This document shows positions 44,586 through 52,596 of a stretch of DNA of 64,000 nt, one piece after another. This DNA comes from an uncultured Lachnospiraceae bacterium (GTDB lineage: Bacteria > Bacillota > Clostridia > Lachnospirales > Lachnospiraceae). The translations under genes and the position numbers were made by a program. Location: contig CAJUIP010000016.1 in the NCBI GenBank assembly GCA_910586315.1, positions 11,087 to 75,086 of the forward strand. The letters are read 5' to 3'. The notes under the pieces were generated by a model that saw nothing but the letters and a program-made list of their open reading frames with translations, did no database searches and had not been told where the DNA came from. Each line of letters begins with the position of its first letter. Position 1 is the stretch's first letter.

Positions 44586-45656
44586 ATGAAAAAGAAAATT
44601 ATTTTTCAGCTTTCTGTCCTTGCGGCAATATCTTTGGCAGTTCTGGCAGGGCTCCAGCGCCTTCTTGTTCCCAAGTATATGGGACTTGTGGTGGAAGGCT
44701 CTTTGATCGAAGAATACTATGAGGAAACAACGCCGCATGATGTTTTGATTCTGGGAAACTGTGAGGCTTACGAAAATATTTCTCCTGTTGTTTTATGGAA
44801 GGAATATGGAATTACAAGCTATATCCGGGGCAGTGCCAATCAGTTGATTGCCCAGTCCTATTATCTTCTGGAAGATACGCTGCGGTATGAGACTCCAAAG
44901 GCTGTGATTTTCAGTATTTCTGCCATTCAGCAGTTTGAACAGGAAAATGAAAGCTACAACCGCATGACCCTAGACGGCATGCGCTGGTCCATGTCCAAAT
45001 GGAACGCCATTATGGAAACCCGGATGGAAGATGAACATATGATTGAATATGTATTCCCTCTTTTGAGATTCCACTCACGGTTTTCTGCGCTTGAAGCCGA
45101 TGATTTTACATACTACTGGAGGAAAAACAAGGTTTCTCATAACGGATATTATATGAGAGCTGATATCCGGGCCGCAAAAGAGTTTCCCCCGGCCAGACGG
45201 AGGGCGGACTATTCCTTTGACCCCCGTGCGATGGAATATCTGGAGAAAATGCGCCTTCTCTGTGAAGAAAAAGGTATCCGGCTGATTCTCATGAAAGCCC
45301 CGTCTCTGTATCCTGTCTGGTATGATCAGTGGGAAGAGCAGGTGGTCTCTTATGCTGATTCTCATGGTTTGTTGTATGTGAACTGTTACGCGGACAGGGA
45401 GAAAATCGGCATTGATTATTCCCATGACACCTATGATAAGGGACTTCATATGAATGTGTACGGAGCAGAAAAAATCTCTCTTTACTGGGGGGAAATTTTA
45501 AAAGAACTTCCCGGAATAGAAGACCACAGAGGAGAACCTGAAATTTCGGTGGCATGGGAGGAAAAAATATGGTATTATGATACCATGAAAGAAGAACAGG
45601 AAACTGAGTTTGCCGAAAAAGGCTATCTCAGCCAGTTTTACCAGGAAGAAGAGTAG
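44586..45656 (+). CDS. SGNH/DltD-like membrane-anchored protein
   Basis: This 356-residue protein has an N-terminal signal anchor (IIFQLSVLAAISLAVLAGL) and an extracellular domain with SGNH-hydrolase layout. DVLILGNCEAYENISP stands at block I, and DKGLHMNVYGAEK at the end gives Asp284 and His288. The position usually held by the nucleophilic serine is Cys59 (G-N-C). It follows the MBOAT gene by 12 bases with a TAGGAGG site. As in DltD, it probably helps final transfer of the acyl group to the wall polymer or acts as an esterase. Confidence 0.75.
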   Translation: MKKKIIFQLSVLAAISLAVLAGLQRLLVPKYMGLVVEGSLIEEYYEETTPHDVLILGNCEAYENISPVVLWKEYGITSYIRGSANQLIAQSYYLLEDTLRYETPKAVIFSISAIQQFEQENESYNRMTLDGMRWSMSKWNAIMETRMEDEHMIEYVFPLLRFHSRFSALEADDFTYYWRKNKVSHNGYYMRADIRAAKEFPPARRRADYSFDPRAMEYLEKMRLLCEEKGIRLILMKAPSLYPVWYDQWEEQVVSYADSHGLLYVNCYADREKIGIDYSHDTYDKGLHMNVYGAEKISLYWGEILKELPGIEDHRGEPEISVAWEEKIWYYDTMKEEQETEFAEKGYLSQFYQEEE

Positions 45657-45705
45657 CGATGAGGGAACAGATGCGAGGAATAACCACCTGAAGGAGGATA
45701 CCATT

Positions 45706-46236
45706 ATGAAAAAGACAAAGCGTATATTGGCCATGGCAGTACTGTCCGCAGCTCTTTGTGCTGCGCCGATGACTACTGCCTTTGGTTTCGGCTGGAAAAA
45801 TACAAAATCAGAAGCGACAGCGGATGCTGAGGAAGTAAGTTATTCCTTTAAAACAGAGAAGGCAGTCATTTCCATCGGAGATGAAGCGGCGCCGATTCTC
45901 AAAGCTCTGGGGGATCCTAAAAAGACTTTCGAGCAGGACAGCTGTGCCTACCAGGGAAAGGATAAGGTTTATTCCTATGAGGGCTTTGATATCTGCACCT
46001 GGATGGTTGACGGGAAAGAATGCGTCAACGCTATTTATCTGATGGATGGTACCGTGACTACGCCGGAAGGGGTTAAAATCGGATCCACGAAGCAGGATGT
46101 GATTAACGCTTATGGAAAGGATTATACAGAGTCCTATGGCGTATGCCGCTATACCATTGGAAATACGGAGCTTTCCTTCTACATGACAAATCAGGTGGTG
46201 GATTCCATTGAATATCTTCTGGCTGTGACAAAATAG
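45706..46236 (+). CDS. Small secreted protein, envelope operon
   Basis: This 176-residue exported protein starts with a signal peptide (MKKTKRILAMAVLSAALCAAPMTTAFG). The mature part has EKAVISIGDEAAPILKALGDPK and VKIGSTKQDVINAYGKDY, two repeats of a helix-turn pattern like the SmpA/BamE-type domain used for protein or lipid contacts. It contains two cysteines (SCAYQG, DICTW) that could pair. No catalytic motif is seen. A GAAGGAGGA site precedes the ATG at 45706. Its place inside the Dlt-like run suggests an accessory surface factor. Confidence 0.7.
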   Translation: MKKTKRILAMAVLSAALCAAPMTTAFGFGWKNTKSEATADAEEVSYSFKTEKAVISIGDEAAPILKALGDPKKTFEQDSCAYQGKDKVYSYEGFDICTWMVDGKECVNAIYLMDGTVTTPEGVKIGSTKQDVINAYGKDYTESYGVCRYTIGNTELSFYMTNQVVDSIEYLLAVTK

Positions 46237-46252
46237 CCGGGAGGAATCCAAA

Positions 46253-47776
46253 ATGGTGAAAAGCGTTTTGGAATATCTGGAGGCCTCTGAGAAGAGATTT
46301 CCTTCCCGGTGTGCCTATGAGGATATTCAGAATTCTTATACATTCTCCGAAACAGGCCGGATGGCCAGGGCCATCGGGAGCCGGATTGGGAGACTGAAAG
46401 CCCAGGGAAAGCCTGTGGCTGTGCTGATGGAGAAAAGCATTTCCATGATCGTTTCCTTTCTGGGAGTGATTTACGGCGGATGCTGTTATTGTCCCATTGA
46501 TGTAACAATGCCGAAAGAGCGGATACGATCCGTTTTTTCAGTATTGGAGCCGGAGGCAGTGATTTTTGAAGAGGGAACGAAAGGGCTGCTTGGAGAGTTG
46601 AATCTGTCCTGCCCCTCCTTTCTGTTTCAAGAACTGATTCAGGCGGAAACGAATGAGGAGCTGTTAAAGAAAATCCGGGATTGGGCTGTGGATACGGATG
46701 CCATGTACATCCTGTTTACCAGCGGGTCCACGGGAGTACCAAAGGGCGTTGTGATGAACCACAGAGTCATCATAAACAACATGGAATGGCTGGAACAGGA
46801 ATTTTCCTTTACAGAAGAAACTGTAATGGGAAATCAGGTGCCTTTGCATTTTGATGTGGCAAATCATGATATTTACAGTCCTCTGAAATTTGGCTGCCGG
46901 ACGGTACTGATTCCTGCGGAATTCTTCTCCCTTCCTGCGAAGCTGATTCCGTTTTTGAATGAACGGCGGATCAGCTGTATCTTCTGGGTTCCGTTCGCCC
47001 TGTGTGCCGTAGCGGAATTTGACGCATTAAGCATTCAGAAGCCGGAGTCTCTGCGGCATATTTTCTTTGCCGGGGAAGTTATGCCGGTAAAACAGCTTAA
47101 TTACTGGAGATCTCATGTTCCTGAGGCGGTTTATGTGAACATGTATGGGTCCACAGAGACCCATGTCTGTACGTTTTACCGTCTGGACCGGGAGTTTTCT
47201 GATGATGAGGCTCTTCCCATCGGAAGGGCCTGTGGTAATATATCACTTCTGGTTCTGGACGAGGAAAACCGTCCCCTGAATCCGGGAAGCGAAAATATCG
47301 GAGAACTGTGTCTGAAAGGCGGCGCCTTTGCTGCCGGATACTATGGAAATCCGGTCCTTACGGCCGAACGATTTGTGCAGAATCCTTTAAATACGAAATA
47401 TCCGGAACAGATTTACAGAACCGGAGATATGGTTAACTACAATGACAGGGGGGAGCTTCTATATCAGAACCGCCGGGATTTCCAGGTGAAACGGCTGGGA
47501 TACCGCATTGAACTGGGGGAAATCGAGGCGGCCGCCTGGGATATCCCAGGTGTGAAAAGGTGTGCGTGTCTGTATGATTCGAAAAAGAAGTATATATTTT
47601 TTCTTTATTCAGGAATACCTTTAGAGAGAAAGACATTAACAGGCTTTCTCTCCGGAAAGCTCCCCCGATATATGATGCCGGCCAGGTACATTTACCTGGA
47701 GGAAATGCCGCTCAATGGGAACGGCAAAATTGACCGGAGACGGTTGATGGAACTGTATGAACAGAAAAAAATATGA
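46253..47776 (+). CDS. Amino acid-adenylating enzyme (DltA/NRPS A-domain-like)
   Basis: This 507-residue stand-alone adenylation enzyme resembles DltA and NRPS A domains. The core motifs are ILFTSGSTGVPKGVVM (near residue 155), the A5 motif NMYGSTETHV (near 300), YRTGDMVNYNDRGELLYQNRRDFQVKR (near 390) and NGNGKIDRRRL at the end, with the catalytic lysine. It would activate an amino acid and load it on the carrier protein at 42758. The pocket by eye reads DVHFFAMVC(K), not the pattern I associate with D-alanine-specific DltA, so the substrate is open. It overlaps the next gene by 20 bases. Confidence 0.88.
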   Translation: MVKSVLEYLEASEKRFPSRCAYEDIQNSYTFSETGRMARAIGSRIGRLKAQGKPVAVLMEKSISMIVSFLGVIYGGCCYCPIDVTMPKERIRSVFSVLEPEAVIFEEGTKGLLGELNLSCPSFLFQELIQAETNEELLKKIRDWAVDTDAMYILFTSGSTGVPKGVVMNHRVIINNMEWLEQEFSFTEETVMGNQVPLHFDVANHDIYSPLKFGCRTVLIPAEFFSLPAKLIPFLNERRISCIFWVPFALCAVAEFDALSIQKPESLRHIFFAGEVMPVKQLNYWRSHVPEAVYVNMYGSTETHVCTFYRLDREFSDDEALPIGRACGNISLLVLDEENRPLNPGSENIGELCLKGGAFAAGYYGNPVLTAERFVQNPLNTKYPEQIYRTGDMVNYNDRGELLYQNRRDFQVKRLGYRIELGEIEAAAWDIPGVKRCACLYDSKKKYIFFLYSGIPLERKTLTGFLSGKLPRYMMPARYIYLEEMPLNGNGKIDRRRLMELYEQKKI

Positions 47777-48713
47777 TTGTATGAACGTCCTTTTTTATGT
47801 GCTTTTGTGTTGCCTTTTTTTCTCCACAGGCTGTTCTGGAAAACGGGAGCCCATAAGCTCTGAAGACGGTACCTCTTCTTTTTCCGGCAGGGAAGACAAT
47901 GTGATTGTTCATGTGGAAGAAGAGGAGGAAACGGAGACAGAGGAGACAGGAAAGGGAATGGAAGAAGAGAAGGAGGAAACGGAAGCGGTTAAAGAAGAGA
48001 GAAAGAAGCCTCTGCCGGAGATCGTAAGTACGGCATCGGATGCATCTTTTGTGGCCCTGGCCTATGCGTTTGATGCAGGGGATATTGTGGAGCCTGAAAC
48101 AGTGGAGGGGATTGGTGAGGATGCGTTTTTCGTCCAGATGATGATTGACGAATACCTTTTCCAGCGGATGAACGGAAAAACGTATAAAGAGGATAGCGCA
48201 GTTCCCTTGGCGGATTTAAGATATTTAAGGGTGCTTCACTGTGATCTGGACGGAAACAACCATGTGGGAGAGTTAGTTTGCCACAAATCCGTCAGCGACG
48301 ATATCCTGACTATTTTTCAAAAGCTTTACCATGCAGGATATCCCATAGAAAAAATGATTCTCTGTGATGAGTATGAAAATGCGGATATTCTTTTGTCCAG
48401 TGCAGATAATAATACGGCGGCTTTCAACGACAGAAATACTGTGGGAAAGACCACAAAATCCCTTCACGCCCAGGGGATTGCCATTGATATCAACCCCCTT
48501 TATAACCCTTATATCATGAAGCATGGCGACGGGTCTTATGAATGTGCCCCGGAAAACGGAGAGCCCTATGCGGACAGAAGTAAGGACTTCCCTTATAAAA
48601 TTGACAGCAATGATTTGTGTTATAAGCTATTTACAGAGGCGGGATTTACCTGGGGAGGAATCTGGAACAGTCCGGACTATATGCATTTTTTCCGGAAGCC
48701 TATGGCGCAGTAA
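47757..48713 (+). CDS. M15/VanY-type D,D-carboxypeptidase-like lipoprotein
   Basis: This 318-residue protein has a lipoprotein signal (VLLCCLFFSTGCSGK, lipidated Cys26). A long Glu-rich spacer of about 70 residues follows, and then a C-terminal domain like VanY/M15 peptidases: FNDRNTVGKTTKSLHAQGIAIDINP (His and Asp metal ligands in H-A-Q-G-I-A-I-D) and GGIWNSPDYMHFF (last His ligand). M15 enzymes trim D-Ala or cut peptidoglycan stem peptides. The gene starts inside the end of the adenylation gene, so it is the last member of this operon. Confidence 0.85.
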   Translation: MNRKKYDCMNVLFYVLLCCLFFSTGCSGKREPISSEDGTSSFSGREDNVIVHVEEEEETETEETGKGMEEEKEETEAVKEERKKPLPEIVSTASDASFVALAYAFDAGDIVEPETVEGIGEDAFFVQMMIDEYLFQRMNGKTYKEDSAVPLADLRYLRVLHCDLDGNNHVGELVCHKSVSDDILTIFQKLYHAGYPIEKMILCDEYENADILLSSADNNTAAFNDRNTVGKTTKSLHAQGIAIDINPLYNPYIMKHGDGSYECAPENGEPYADRSKDFPYKIDSNDLCYKLFTEAGFTWGGIWNSPDYMHFFRKPMAQ

Positions 48714-48778
48714 AGAAAACCGGAGTCTGTTTTCATCCGATTTTTCCCGCTCTGTGAATTACTATAAAATGATACAGC

Positions 48779-48826
48779 AGTTCAGTCCTGCATCTTCCTG
48801 CCCGCTCCGCGGACAAGAAGCGCGCG
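48779..48826 (-). repeat. REP-like palindromic repeat, copy 6
   Basis: CAGTTCAGTCCTGCATCTTCCTGCCCG-type left side, broken here as TTCAGTCCTGCATCTTCC, then CCGCTCCGCGG and ACAAGAAGCGC. It matches the family on the - strand, with one change in the palindrome core. Confidence 0.65.
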
Positions 48827-48872
48827 ACGTCTGCTCAGCTGCCAAAAATATGGTAAATTTTTAAATAAATGA

Positions 48873-48901
48873 TTGACAAATTGTGACGGGATATGTATAA
48901 T
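48873..48901 (+). promoter_or_regulatory. Consensus sigma-A promoter for the DUF177-rpmF operon
   Basis: A perfect TTGACA and a perfect TATAAT are separated by exactly 17 bases, 28 bases upstream of the DUF177 start. This is the strongest promoter by consensus in the window, as suits a ribosomal protein operon. Confidence 0.9.
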
Positions 48902-48928
48902 ATCTAGGTGCGTATTAGGAGAGATAAT

Positions 48929-49456
48929 ATGCTGATTAATTTATCTGAAGTATTTACTCTGGAAGGAAAGGAAAAAACCTGGAGCGTTCCTTTTGAAGCA
49001 AAATTCTATGAAGGAGCGGAAGGAAAGTATCCGGTTGTGTCCTCGAAGCCTGTGAGAGTGACAGTGAAGAATCTTGGAAACAGAAAGCTTTCTGTGACCG
49101 GAGGAACGAAGGTAACGCTTTCCATCCCCTGTGCCAGATGTCTGGAACCGGTGGAATACACCTGTGAACTGATTTTTGACCAGGAACTGGATATGAAGGC
49201 TTCTGAGGATGACAGGGTAAAGGATTTGGATGAACAGTCCTATGTGACTGGCTATAATCTGGATGCAGACCAGATGGTCTGTAACGAACTCTCATTGAGC
49301 CTGCCTATGAAGGTCCTGTGCAAAGAAGATTGCAAAGGGATTTGTAATAGATGTGGAGCAAATCTCAATTATGAGACTTGCGGCTGCGATACCAGGTCGC
49401 TCGATCCGAGGATGGCAGTTATCCAGGATATTTTTAAACAGTTTAAGGAGGTGTAA
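48929..49456 (+). CDS. DUF177 (YceD-family) protein, rpmF-linked
   Basis: This 175-residue protein belongs to the DUF177/YceD family, which precedes rpmF in many bacteria and is linked to 23S rRNA accumulation. Typical marks are PCARCLEPVEY (CxxC) near residue 70 and a C-terminal cysteine cluster VLCKEDCKGICNRCGANLNYETCGC likely to bind zinc. The ATG at 48929 is chosen over an in-frame ATG at 48908 by its AGGAGAGA site. rpmF starts 2 bases after the stop. Confidence 0.92.
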   Translation: MLINLSEVFTLEGKEKTWSVPFEAKFYEGAEGKYPVVSSKPVRVTVKNLGNRKLSVTGGTKVTLSIPCARCLEPVEYTCELIFDQELDMKASEDDRVKDLDEQSYVTGYNLDADQMVCNELSLSLPMKVLCKEDCKGICNRCGANLNYETCGCDTRSLDPRMAVIQDIFKQFKEV

Positions 49457-49458
49457 CC

Positions 49459-49641
49459 ATGTCTATCTGTCCAAAGAACAAATCTTCTAAAGCAAGAAGA
49501 GACAGCCGTAGAGCAAACTGGAAGATGAGTGTTCCGAACCTTGTTAAGTGCAGCAAATGCGGCGCATTAATGATGCCTCACAGAGTCTGCAAGGCTTGCG
49601 GCAGTTACAACAAGAGAGAGATTGTTAAGGTTGAAGATTAA
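49459..49641 (+). CDS. rpmF: Large-subunit ribosomal protein bL32
   Basis: This 60-residue protein is of normal bL32 length. It begins MSICPKNKSSKARRDSRRANWKM and carries the zinc-binding cysteines in VKCSKCGALMMPHRVCKACG (two CxxC pairs). A GGAGGTGTAACC site precedes the ATG. It is part of the 50S subunit and is transcribed with DUF177 from the consensus promoter upstream. A terminator follows. Confidence 0.97.
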   Translation: MSICPKNKSSKARRDSRRANWKMSVPNLVKCSKCGALMMPHRVCKACGSYNKREIVKVED

Positions 49642-49671
49642 GATTTGAAAAATCATCAAAATTGAAAAAAG

Positions 49672-49718
49672 CAAGGAAACATAGGGCTTCTGGGGTTTTT
49701 CCTCAGGAGCCTTTGTTT
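49672..49718 (+). terminator. Terminator after rpmF
   Basis: GGCTTCTG pairs with CAGGAGCC (one T-G) around TGGGGTTTTTCCT, with an outer AAACA/TGTTT pairing and a T-rich tail. It is placed 30 bases after the rpmF stop. Confidence 0.75.
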
Positions 49719-49794
49719 ACATAATTCGGCTTTCCGAAAAGTTTTTTAGGGGCTTTTATTATTCCGAAAAGCAGAAAATTTTATTCCTTTAGGA

Positions 49795-49823
49795 TTGATA
49801 TTATTCCCTAAATGGGATATACT
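49795..49823 (+). promoter_or_regulatory. Promoter with internal palindrome for the HTH-Fic gene
   Basis: TTGATA and TATACT are 17 bases apart, 27 bases before the ATG. Between them lies an inverted repeat TATTCCC-taaat-GGGATA that would suit a dimeric repressor, possibly the helix-turn-helix part of the Fic protein itself. Two copies of TTCCGAAAAG (near 49732 and 49762) lie just upstream. Confidence 0.6.
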
Positions 49824-49849
49824 GCTTAGGAAAGTGAGGTGCGTTCTTA

Positions 49850-50743
49850 ATGTATATGACCGTAAAACAGGCCGCAGAAAAATGGAAGATTTCTGACAGG
49901 AGAGTTCGTATATTATGTTCAGAGGGTAAAATACCAGGGGTAATTCGTGAAGGACGCAGCTGGATGATTCCGGCAGACGCGAAAAAACCAGAGGATGGGC
50001 GATTTAAGACAGCAGAAAGTTTACTGGCAGCTATAGACAGAAAGAAAGAGGAGTTGGATTTGCGGCGCCCGTTGACAGAGGGAGAAATAGAACGCTTAAC
50101 GGAAGAGTTTACCATTGAGTATACTTATAATTCCAATGCGATTGAGGGAAATACCCTGACACTGCGGGAAACGGATATGGTTTTGCGTGGACTGACCATT
50201 GACAGGAAACCCTTAAAAGACCATCTGGAGGTGGTTGGACATAAAGAGGCTTTTGATTTTGTACGGGATTTGGTAAAAGAGCAGGCGCCTTTATCGGAAA
50301 GTATCATAAAACAGATCCATTATCTGGTATTGGCAGATAAACGGGAAGACCGGGGGGTTTACAGAAGAGTTCCTGTCAAAATTTTGGGTGCCAGGCATGA
50401 ACCCGTACAGCCGTATTTGATCCAGCCCAAGATGGAGCAGCTTTTAGAAGCTTATGGAGGCAGTGGAGAACATATCATTCCCAAATTAGCATGGTTTCAT
50501 ATCAAATTTGAGGAAATCCATCCTTTTATTGACGGAAATGGGAGAACCGGACGATTGCTTGTAAATCTGGAATTGATGAAAGCAGGGTATCCGCCTATTG
50601 ATATTAAGTTTTCAGATCGGATATCCTATTATAACGCATTTGATGAATATCACGTAAAGCATAATCTTGGCGCGATGGAAAAATTATTTGCAAGTTATGT
50701 GAATGCAAGGTTAGATAGTTATTTAGAAATGTTAGGAAATTAA
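49850..50743 (+). CDS. Fic protein with N-terminal helix-turn-helix
   Basis: This 297-residue protein has an excisionase/MerR-like helix-turn-helix at residues 1-48 (MTVKQAAEKWKISDRRVRIL...GRSWMIP) fused to a Fic domain. The inhibitory motif is SNAIEGN (Glu99), the flap region is near 165-180, and the catalytic HPFIDGNGR starts at His224. The complete motif predicts nucleotide transfer to a protein, restrained by Glu99 in cis. The DNA-binding part suggests autoregulation at the palindromic promoter upstream. A second, HTH-less Fic protein is encoded at 5448. It opens a block of defence-like genes. Confidence 0.9.
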   Translation: MYMTVKQAAEKWKISDRRVRILCSEGKIPGVIREGRSWMIPADAKKPEDGRFKTAESLLAAIDRKKEELDLRRPLTEGEIERLTEEFTIEYTYNSNAIEGNTLTLRETDMVLRGLTIDRKPLKDHLEVVGHKEAFDFVRDLVKEQAPLSESIIKQIHYLVLADKREDRGVYRRVPVKILGARHEPVQPYLIQPKMEQLLEAYGGSGEHIIPKLAWFHIKFEEIHPFIDGNGRTGRLLVNLELMKAGYPPIDIKFSDRISYYNAFDEYHVKHNLGAMEKLFASYVNARLDSYLEMLGN

Positions 50744-50843
50744 ATATATAAAAAAGATTAGTGGAAGAAAAAATGAGAGATGATTGAGAACTTTTAGTGT
50801 ATAAAAAAATAATGATTATATTTGCAGGAGGTTTTGAACTTTT

Positions 50844-51779
50844 ATGGTCAATACATTTCCAAAAGACATAATGGATTGTATGAAAGAGTGTATTCTGTCT
50901 ATTTTTTGGCCTAAAAAAGACATAATGGATTTTGTTAAAAAAGCGGGATGTACTCAAACGGAATTGCTATCTGAAAGTGAATATAAGGAACTCCATAGAT
51001 CAGAAATCGTAGAAAGAGTTTTCATAAATCTGGAGAAGCGGAAGGATTCAGGCATAGGCCAGCTCCGCAGTATGTTAAAACAGTTGACAGAATGGGATTA
51101 CTTCAATCCATACTATTTTAAGACGATAAATAAGTTGAAAGAGGATGAAGCGAGACGAAATATTATACGCTTAAAGCAGCTTCAAGAAATTAGGGATTAT
51201 AAGATAAAACAGGAAAGACAACGCTTGGAGGAACTGGAAAAAGCGCGGCAGGATAAAATGATTAATACAAATGAATTAAAAGATATTTTCCTAAATTTAT
51301 TCAATGGGAGGGACCAGGATGGGAAAGAGATAAATAACCAAAGACGAGGCTATCTATTTGAAGAGTTCTTGCGTAAACTGTTTTTAAATGAGAAAATAGA
51401 GGTTACGGAACCATTTAAAATTGATGGAGAGCAAATAGATGGCTCAATCAAGTATGATGGAGAACATTACATAATTGAGGCTAAGTGGCACGATAAATGG
51501 AGTGCTTCTAATGAACTATACCAGTTTGCTATGAAAGTTGAAGGTAAGATGTATGGAAGGGGGATATTCATATCTATAAATGGTTTTTCACCCGATTCGG
51601 TACAAGCATTGACAACGGGCAAAGCATTGAAAACTATTTTAGTAGACGGAGGTGATTTGGTTTTGATTACAGAAGGTTTGTATACACTGAGGGAAATGCT
51701 TAACAACAAAATTAAAGCGGCTCAGACTATGGGAAGAATATATGTCAATCCAACTGATTTATCAAATAAAAATACTTAA
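50844..51779 (+). CDS. PD-(D/E)XK (Mrr-like) restriction endonuclease-type protein
   Basis: This 311-residue protein has a helical, charged N-terminal half (about 1-150, with a coiled-coil RRNIIRLKQLQEIRDYKIKQ) and a C-terminal nuclease fold. RGYLFEEFLRKLF begins the domain near residue 172. Asp199 in EQIDGS and Glu212/Lys214 in IIEAKW form the D...E-x-K site, and a last helix GKALKTILVDGGDLVLITEG follows. This is the Mrr_cat-type pattern of modification-dependent or defence nucleases. The N half is a probable recognition or partner-binding region. It is AT-rich and followed by the TIGR02391-like gene 30 bases on. Confidence 0.85.
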   Translation: MVNTFPKDIMDCMKECILSIFWPKKDIMDFVKKAGCTQTELLSESEYKELHRSEIVERVFINLEKRKDSGIGQLRSMLKQLTEWDYFNPYYFKTINKLKEDEARRNIIRLKQLQEIRDYKIKQERQRLEELEKARQDKMINTNELKDIFLNLFNGRDQDGKEINNQRRGYLFEEFLRKLFLNEKIEVTEPFKIDGEQIDGSIKYDGEHYIIEAKWHDKWSASNELYQFAMKVEGKMYGRGIFISINGFSPDSVQALTTGKALKTILVDGGDLVLITEGLYTLREMLNNKIKAAQTMGRIYVNPTDLSNKNT

Positions 51780-51809
51780 ATATAGCCTAATGAAATATAG
51801 GGAGAATAT

Positions 51810-52508
51810 ATGCTTATGAAAATTACTTATGAAAATGAACTCAGAAGCTTACAAAATTGGATTGACAGTGCAGATTTTGGTTTAACCACCAGAGGAGCAG
51901 TGACGACAGATTTAGTCTCAGCCAATAATACATGCTATCAAATTAATACAGTATCAGACGGCATTGCAAAGGAATACCCTTTTTATTCTATAGAATTAAA
52001 GAAAATTTCCAAAAATTTGTTTCGTAATTATACATATGGAACAGTCGCATTAAATAGTGCAGCATTTGGTGAACTGTATATCATTATTCATCACATTATA
52101 AAAGAACCTGTAAATATAGCTATATGGCAGGAAATCCATCCTCGCATTGCAGCAATTTCTCAAGAACTTTATTGTGATGGATATTATGATTCTGCGGCGG
52201 AAAAAGCAGTAAAAGAAGTAGAAAGCAGGTTAAGGGAACTTTTCCAACAGTTAAAGCCCAATGCGGCACTGCCTGCTAAGGTTGGTGATATTATCGGCGC
52301 ATTGCTAACAGAAAATGGGGCATATCATTTTGCCGATTTGTCTACTGCCAGTGGAAGAGACTTCCGCAGAGGAATACAAGCCTTGTTTGAGGGGATCTTT
52401 GCCGCATATAGAAATCCCTCTGCACACGCAAACCTTCCTTGTACAAAACGAGAGGCTATTGAACAAATTATGTTAGCGAGCCAACTTATGTATGTGTTAG
52501 ACAAGTAA
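51810..52508 (+). CDS. TIGR02391/HEPN-like protein (putative abortive infection)
   Basis: This 232-residue protein ends with the TIGR02391 (Ymh)-type pattern: GRDFRRGIQALFEGIFAAYRNPSAHAN. R-N-P-x-A-H is the R-x4-6-H active site of HEPN RNase folds. The preceding helix region YDSAAEKAVKEVESRLRELF is also typical. The family often accompanies restriction and abortive-infection genes. A GGGAGA site precedes the ATG. It lies between the nuclease-like and STAND genes, and the three may act together; a simple reading is an RNA-cutting effector. Confidence 0.75.
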   Translation: MLMKITYENELRSLQNWIDSADFGLTTRGAVTTDLVSANNTCYQINTVSDGIAKEYPFYSIELKKISKNLFRNYTYGTVALNSAAFGELYIIIHHIIKEPVNIAIWQEIHPRIAAISQELYCDGYYDSAAEKAVKEVESRLRELFQQLKPNAALPAKVGDIIGALLTENGAYHFADLSTASGRDFRRGIQALFEGIFAAYRNPSAHANLPCTKREAIEQIMLASQLMYVLDK

Positions 52509-52596
52509 AGATTGTCTGGGAAATCCTTTACACGGAATTAGTAATGGAAACAACAGAAATCATAATATTGATGTGCTACATCAGGGGATATATAAA

